NCBI RefSeq assembly: GCF_030463565.1
Contig: NC_134676.1
Span: 24,098,728 to 24,162,727, forward strand
Direction of reading: 5' to 3'
DNA: 64,000 bases
DNA from: Pelecanus crispus
Lineage: Eukaryota > Chordata > Aves > Pelecaniformes > Pelecanidae
In this document: positions 57,701 to 64,000 of the stretch, piece after piece
How the letters are laid out: each line of letters opens with the position of its first letter
Numbering within the stretch: position 1 is the stretch's first letter
Notes under the pieces: generated by a model
Databases searched by the model: none
What the model was told of the DNA's origin: nothing
Seen by the model: only the letters and a program-made list of their open reading frames with translations
Position numbers and translations under genes: made by a program

Positions 57701-60700
57701 GTTGACTCATTGCTGCTCACTAACTTCTAAGCACCCTGCTAACTAGTGGGGTTCAGGTTAAGTTAATCACCCAGGACTCCTATGTAAAAAACGGAGTTGA
57801 GATATCCACAAAAACCAGATCTGCAGAAGTTGCCACATTGAGCATACAGCCTCTTAATCTTTCCAATACCAAATGCTAAGGAGAAGAGTGTTACTTAGAA
57901 TGTTCTCACCAAAGTAGTTCAGATACCTAATTCCATCATCAGAGCTAGAAACCTCAGGAAGTTGCTGTCTATTTTCAAACAGTTTAAAAAATCCTGAGTT
58001 TTGGGGTATAAGGTGATGGCAGGCACCACTACCACCTCTTCTTGGTTATGTTTGTATGGGATTAGGCCAGTTCAAAATAAACCTGCTGGACAGAGGTCAC
58101 AGTCTGTGAATCCAGCTAGAGCTTAGATGTGAGCTTGGTGTTGCTAGAAAATAACCAGTTCTGTGTATTCATCGCAGCAACAATGTGGGCTCTCCTAAGT
58201 TGACCAGGGAAGTCACCAGTGGAAAACAGACCAGTGAAAAAGTCCAGGATATAGATGAGTAGTGCAGGGCACTGCCCTCCCACCTCACTTTCAGTGCATT
58301 CAGCAGATGATTCTTAAAGGAGGTCACCAAAATGAGGGAAAATAGGTATTTTGGTTAACTATGGCACTTAGAAACACAAAGAGAGTAACACATTATATAA
58401 CCTAATGGGTGAGTTTACCATCAAGATAAGCCAAACAGACCCTGTCTACTACAAAGAAACAAAGCTAATGAAGCTACAGGTAAGTGAGATTTGATCAGAT
58501 CTTAAACATCACCATAGGAGTATGTGGGGTCTTGTGTTATTTCTTGGGTGCTGGTGCTGTTCTTTGATGACATTAGTTCTTTCCATTTTTTTTTTTTTTC
58601 TTCTCTGCTCTCCTACCCCATCAATCACTCTTTATAAGCTCCTAAGTGCTAGGCAATATTTTTATACTCTCAGGAGCTTCATCACATCTGCCACAGACAC
58701 TCAACATTCCCTTTCTAGATGCAACAGTCATCTGAACTCCCTCTTTGTGGTTTCCGTTATCATTCAATTAGGTTCAAAGCAAGTAAAACCAGGGTTTTTT
58801 TGGCCTGAGATTACCTAGTTATCAGTTCCTCATTTTTAATCTCATCTGACCAGACAGAAACAGATTTTGAGGGCCTCAAGACTATCTGAATAGCACATTA
58901 CAACCATAGAGGCTGTAAAGTGTAGTTGTGGTGCACAGCGTCCTGCTAAAACTTTTAGGAATCTTCACCTACAAGCAGGCTTTGTGAGGGTCAAAATTTT
59001 GCCCATAGGCACATGTTGCATTAATGAACTTAGTTGCAAAGTTAGCCCTTACCACTTTTGTTAGATGATGTCTACAATTACCTATATCCAAGAACTCGGC
59101 ATTGTAGCACAAAATCTGAGAACCAGGTGTTAAGAAAATTCTAACAAACAAGACCCTTCCTCTCCATTCTCTCCAATAATTTTACCTTCATGACTGTTCA
59201 TACAGAAGAGTCACAATGTGTTTCATGTATCCAGTACATCTTGCATCCCTCAAGGTCTTCACAGTTTTTCTTGCTAAGATGCATTTTATGTTAGTCATGA
59301 AAGGCTAGATAAGCTTTCTTTCACCTGTACTCTGGTGCAATATATAATTGCATTACTGTAAAGAAGCATAGAATTATGCCTCTGAGAGGAGCAACGCATT
59401 TCCTCCTTTCCACTTGCCCAGAGGGGAGAATAAACTGCCAGTTGTTACCTGTTTCTGTCCATCTCCTTTAGAAGAAAAAGGAGTATGGCAAAAAACTCTT
59501 TCTTCCTCCTTGTCTGAATACCTGTAGGGCATTATCCTTTCCCCCATCCAACACTCCAATTATGTGGACCAAGAAACAGCATAGTTTATTCACTAACCTA
59601 ACAAAGTTATTTTAGATTTTTCTGAAGACAGTTCCATGAAAATTAACACTGCAGTCATACATATACTTCATGTATCTGCTCACTCTTTATCAGTCCTCTT
59701 CTCCATCATATTCCATTTTTAGTAAGAAACCAATATTATGATATCGCCCTTGAATTCAATTGCATTTTGCTATTCTCCATTTCTGTTTCTGCAGGACTTT
59801 GGTAAGTAATTATGCTGGCTAAGGCTTTTCAAATGAAAAAGGGAGTAAACTGCTTTCTGCATAAATGCACATATCTGGTTTTGTTTATCTTGATGCCAGA
59901 GTAACATTGCCATCGTGGGGATAAATTTACTTGTATTCAAGACAATGAGAGAGACTAGAGATGAGGAAGATGGTATTTATGACTCTGTGTCTGCAATACC
60001 ATTCAAGTTAATAATCTATCTAGCTTTAAACCATGCAATAGAGGATCACAGGAAAAAAAATAATCACCCATTCTATCCCTTACACAGATCAAATCCTGGA
60101 TGTTCATTTAGGGATTTATATTTTAAACTGTGGCTGCATCCTCCTCTGTGGGGACTTCTATCTGATCATTCATTCAGTATGTAAATGCATAAGGTTCAAA
60201 AAAGGGAGATATGCCTGCTCTTCATTTCTGTCACCAGAAATCCTGACTTTTAAGTCTTATGGGGTCAGAGCATTGTGTCTGGCTCTTCCCAATACTTAAG
60301 TGCATTTTTTTTTCTATTAATCTACAAACAGTCAAGTCAATTGGATTGAAATTACTGAAGTCCAAGGGGCTTTGTCAGGATAACTCAGAGGGAGATTTGG
60401 CCTCACCCCTTTTAATCTGAAGTCCATGGAGGCTAAGTGCAACCTGCAGCTGTCTCCACTCACTGAGACAAGTGATACACCTTTATCTGTCAGTGGCCAC
60501 AAACTGAAGTTTCAGGGGAAGGCATAAACCCCCACTGGAGAATTATGCACAATATACCTACTGGAGAAATTACTGAAAGATTTTGCAGTCCCACACAGTT
60601 AATGATTAATGTATGTTCAAAACCGAGGGAGAATCTATTCATATCTCTTTATATACATTTTTACCCTAATGTAATTAAGGTCATAAAAATGTCAGGTTCA

Positions 60701-63149
60701 AAAAGAAAACATATTTTGCTCTTGGCCCTTATTTCACATTTGGCAATGAGTTGAATAGTTTAATTATATGTTGTGTAAAGGATTATAAATGGTGTTTTGC
60801 ATTTTTATTAGCGAGCTTTCTATTTGTGTATTAAGAAAAGCCAGAAATACTTTCTATATCCTTATTTTATCTGCCTCTTATAGATCTTTCTAATAAGTTT
60901 CTGTCTGAACAGAATTACTCCAGTCTCTTCACATCATAGGGAAGCTTTTCTAGCTCTCTAGGCTATTTTCAAAACTGGAGTGCCTGTTGTATCTCTTGGA
61001 AGCATTGTCCCAGGAGAAGAGAGCCTGTAAAGTTCTTTTTCCTGAGTGGATTCACTTCAGCAAATGTGAAATTTTCACCTGATAAACTAATTTAGCTATT
61101 GCTTCTAGTCCCAATTTTCAGAATAGCATTATCAGTAACTAGCTTTATAAACAGCTCTTCTCTCTCCTTGAACTACCTTACTCAATCCATATATAGTTTG
61201 GAGCAAACTGCTACTTCTGCATAATATTGAGTTCCTCTTGCATCCATCTTTCTGATGGTTAGATAGAGAAATACATTTCAAGCCTTTTCAATAAGTAATA
61301 GCATTGACCATTTTATTAATGTGAGTGCAGATAGAAATTAATAATCAGTATTTAAATTAAAAAGTCTAAAGAAAGTTCCTGGATTAAGAACAGTGAAAAC
61401 TGGTTAGAATAAATGTCGTTATGAAGAGATGTGGGTTTGGTTTCCCAGCTGCTGTAAATCAGGGTAGTTAAATCAAAATGTAATTATCAATGGCCACAAA
61501 TTATAACAAAAACTGAGAACATAGTAAGATAAAAAAAAGTCTGTGACAGCTAAAATAGAATATCCTCTATCACATGAGCACAGACAAATATGTAACACTG
61601 GTTTCCATTGCATTTGGTCACTGAGTGTAGGTTAAAGATCTTGGCTGCTGTAAAAAATATTCCACTAGTCTGTGTTTTTAAGGTAGTTGAATGGGGGAAA
61701 GAAGGTGGGTTGAAAAATTTGCTGCTGAAAGGAAGTTGTTTCTTGGTTACTCTGTACCACAATAATAGTTGCATCTTTTTAATCTAATAAAGCATGCCCC
61801 ACCTTTCTTAATGAGATACAAATGAGGTTGATATCACCACATGCACAAAAATGGGTGCAAAAGTGTCATTCCTTTAAAATACAGGCAGCATAGAAATGCA
61901 TACACCCAAGACCATGAAAATAACTGCAAACTGTTCTATGACACAATGCTGGAATATCTGCTCTGCTCCATAATGGTTGTAACCCTGCACTCATCAGTCT
62001 TCATTCACAGGATCACTGCTGTTAGAGTTACATTCCTGACTTTGGGTATCTGCCAATTTTTGCTGTAATGTTTATCATATCATTCTGATCAGCCTTTAAC
62101 AAATGTTTTCTCTATAATAGTTGTTACTTGCATAGCAACTGCATTTGCCTGCTGTATTGGGGGTCATTGTAATGAAGAGCACCTTAAGAGAAGTTCTAGT
62201 ATGTACATGTCACTTCTTCTAACTCCTTTTTCCATTTTTTTATTTGTCTTCTGTTGAAGTTCGCTGAAGATGGAACTTTACCAGTCTCTTTCTTTGATCA
62301 GTCAATTGCATTTTTGCACCAGGAGGGAGTTTTCCCAAAAAGCTAGAATAATCCAGGCTAGACAGGTATTTCCTTCCTGGCAGCCTCAGATCTGTTTGCA
62401 TATTTGGTAATTCAACATATCTCTCCGAATTTGTCACACTAATGGCCTGGTTGCAAAGGCCAAGGATGAGCACATGTCTCTACATTCATGATTTTAGACT
62501 GGCAAACCATGGTTTGTGGGAGAGACCAGAAGCTTTGCATACCTGCAGGCTAGATCTTCTTCTTTCACAAAAGGACCCTTAATTGGACTAAATGGCTAGT
62601 AGTCCCTAAGTGCAAGTATGGTGTCATGGCTCTTTATCTGTGCAGTGGATACTAACTGTACTTGCATGTGTATTTTTCAAAAAATAAGACTGCAGCCCAT
62701 AGCTTGTCCTATAAATTCTCAGTCCCAAAACCGAATTCCTAGGAGCACAGTCTCTGCCAAGTATCTAGAGGCTTTCAGCTATAGATAACCTAACAGTGAC
62801 TAGGCATTTGCTTCTTTCCCATGTACCATATTTACTCCAGTATAATTCAATGCACTTTCTCCTAGATTACAAGATGATGAAAACCAGGCTTGCAGCACGC
62901 TGCAGAGATCTGAGAGATTTCTACACATGATTCAGCAGTTGCAAACCTGCCACTAAGATAGTGTTTTCATTTGCATTAAGCCCCCACTTTTCCAATTATG
63001 AATGGCAGGACAATGATCTGATACTGGAATAAATCAGAAATAATTCAATTAGAACCACACTGGTTTAAAATTTAAATAAGTAAAAGCAAAATCAGCTGTA
63101 TGATCATCTCAATACTACTCTGCCATCTGTCTAGGATTCTGTCTTAGAA
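51760..63149. other. Gene-poor sequence upstream of HTR1A
   Basis: Mostly AT-rich. No coding gene, LINE, LTR or RNA gene is recognisable in more than 11 kb. Simple repeats: a 22-A run (51823-51844), a G-rich patch at 52029-52051, a T-run near 53712, an A-run near 57190, and a T-run near 58590. The near-absence of transposons here, against their density in 1-44 kb, is notable. The segment may hold HTR1A regulatory elements that cannot be identified without comparative data. Confidence 0.5.
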
Positions 63150-63432
63150 CAGTCATCTCCAAACCTTTTGACTGCACACCCACAATATATGTATATTTAT
63201 TTATTTGTTTGTAAATTATATACATGCGCTACTGTACTAATATATTATGCACATTATAAAATGCATGTAAAAACAGAAAGTAAAAAAGGATAAGATAAAG
63301 ATGAAATAAAGACATTTTAAAATATTATTTTATTTTCTTTATTAATGGCACCAAAAATATTTTCTTCCCACACCCCAACAGATTGTCTTGTGCATCGCCT
63401 GAGGTGCACACACCCCACTTTGAAGACCACTG
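63150..63432. mobile_element. Short hAT-like (Charlie-type) DNA transposon relic
   Basis: The left end CAGTCATCTCCAAA and the right end (reverse complement) CAGTGGTCTTCAAA form an inverted repeat with 11 of 14 matches, resembling the CAGTGGTTCTCAAA ends of Charlie-type hAT elements. Internal ends are also inverted (GCACACCC and GGTGTGTGC). The flanking 8 bp TCTTAGAA and TCCTAAAT agree at 5 of 8 positions, compatible with a decayed hAT target duplication. At 283 bp with an AT-rich centre it is non-autonomous. Confidence 0.6.
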
Positions 63433-64000
63433 TCCTAAATAAAACTTCTGTCATTGCTGTTTCTTTTGCTAAGCAAAGACCGTCCCCATGTAATTTACAA
63501 GTCACTATGATGACAATGTTTTTCTGCATTGATGGTTTAACTGGCAGGAAGCATTCAGCAGTTTAAAATGTACAACAATAATGTAGCAAGCTCTGCCAGC
63601 TCTGCCATCACAGTTTCTGTAGCTAAGACTAAATGTCTTATTTGTTGCCCAGGACCACAACGTTGAGCTATTTTTTCTGCAGACATCATATGTCAAACCA
63701 CTGCCAACACACAATTGCATATGAAAATGTAGATGCCACTGTTTTGAACACTTGACAGGAACTATCTGGAAAACTCAGAAAAAGGGGGGGGGGAAAGGAC
63801 TTAGAAGCATGAAAAGAAAAGAAATCTCATAGATAAGAGTATGAAACTTATAAATAAAATCCTGGTTACACCAAAATTCAAAGTTTCCATCCACTTTTGC
63901 TAGGTGAAAATTCTGCACCAAATACAGATGTGAGCAGATGTCCTAGTCAGAGCCAGCAAGATTTCAAACATGAACACTAAATTAGATCAATGTATATCTT
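63433..64000. other. Unique AT-rich sequence to the window end
   Basis: No gene or repeat recognised. A short G-run lies near 63785-63793. Confidence 0.5.

Noticed and set aside
1..64000. A CRISPR array, operon or other prokaryote-type system
   Set aside because: No regularly spaced repeats, ribosome binding sites or compact gene order. Base composition and repeats are those of a bird genome.

Overview
The window is from a bird nuclear genome. The evidence is abundant CR1 non-LTR retrotransposons of at least two subfamilies (with their 3' tails of repeated ATTCTATG-like octamers), avian-type LTR elements, AT-rich gene-poor flanks, and one single-exon vertebrate receptor gene in a GC-rich island. 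That gene, the serotonin receptor HTR1A (minus strand, 49297-50538, 413 codons), is the only host protein-coding gene I can support. In chicken HTR1A is on the Z chromosome in a gene-poor region, so this window is probably Z-linked; that is inference.

Layout. 138-4750: a nearly full-length minus-strand CR1 with decayed ORF1 and ORF2. 6311-8952: a head-to-tail chain of truncated plus-strand CR1 pieces. 12575-16341: a second long CR1 (plus) with nearly open ORF2, followed by about 80 bp of unrelated sequence and a second CR1 tail. 20798-21346 and 28181-28752: two solo LTRs of one ERVL-like family. 22171-22847: a 5'-truncated copy of the 12.6-16.3 kb CR1 that carries the same extra 3' flank. 28810-29745 and 35930-37077: two near-identical LTR copies in opposite orientation, one lacking its promoter end. 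33375-34320: a minus-strand CR1 whose 5' junction carries a copy of sequence from about 1.6 kb away. 39690-44667: a minus-strand endogenous retrovirus with gag and env remnants and no recognisable pol. 46.7-48.2 kb: a CpG island downstream of HTR1A. 48.6-51.7 kb: a GC-rich island holding HTR1A, its UTRs and its promoter region. 51.8-64 kb: mostly AT-rich unique sequence with a short hAT-like DNA element at 63150-63432.

HTR1A encodes a Gi/o-coupled receptor and is expected to be controlled by its own CpG-island promoter. Everything else recognisable is transposon-derived and decayed. I see no operon, CRISPR, toxin-antitoxin or other prokaryote-type system. The most interesting material concerns how the retroelements were made: a shared CR1 3' flank that looks like 3' transduction, a CR1 5' junction that looks like a template switch, an LTR copy lacking U3, and a pol-less provirus whose LTRs are much better preserved than its env.
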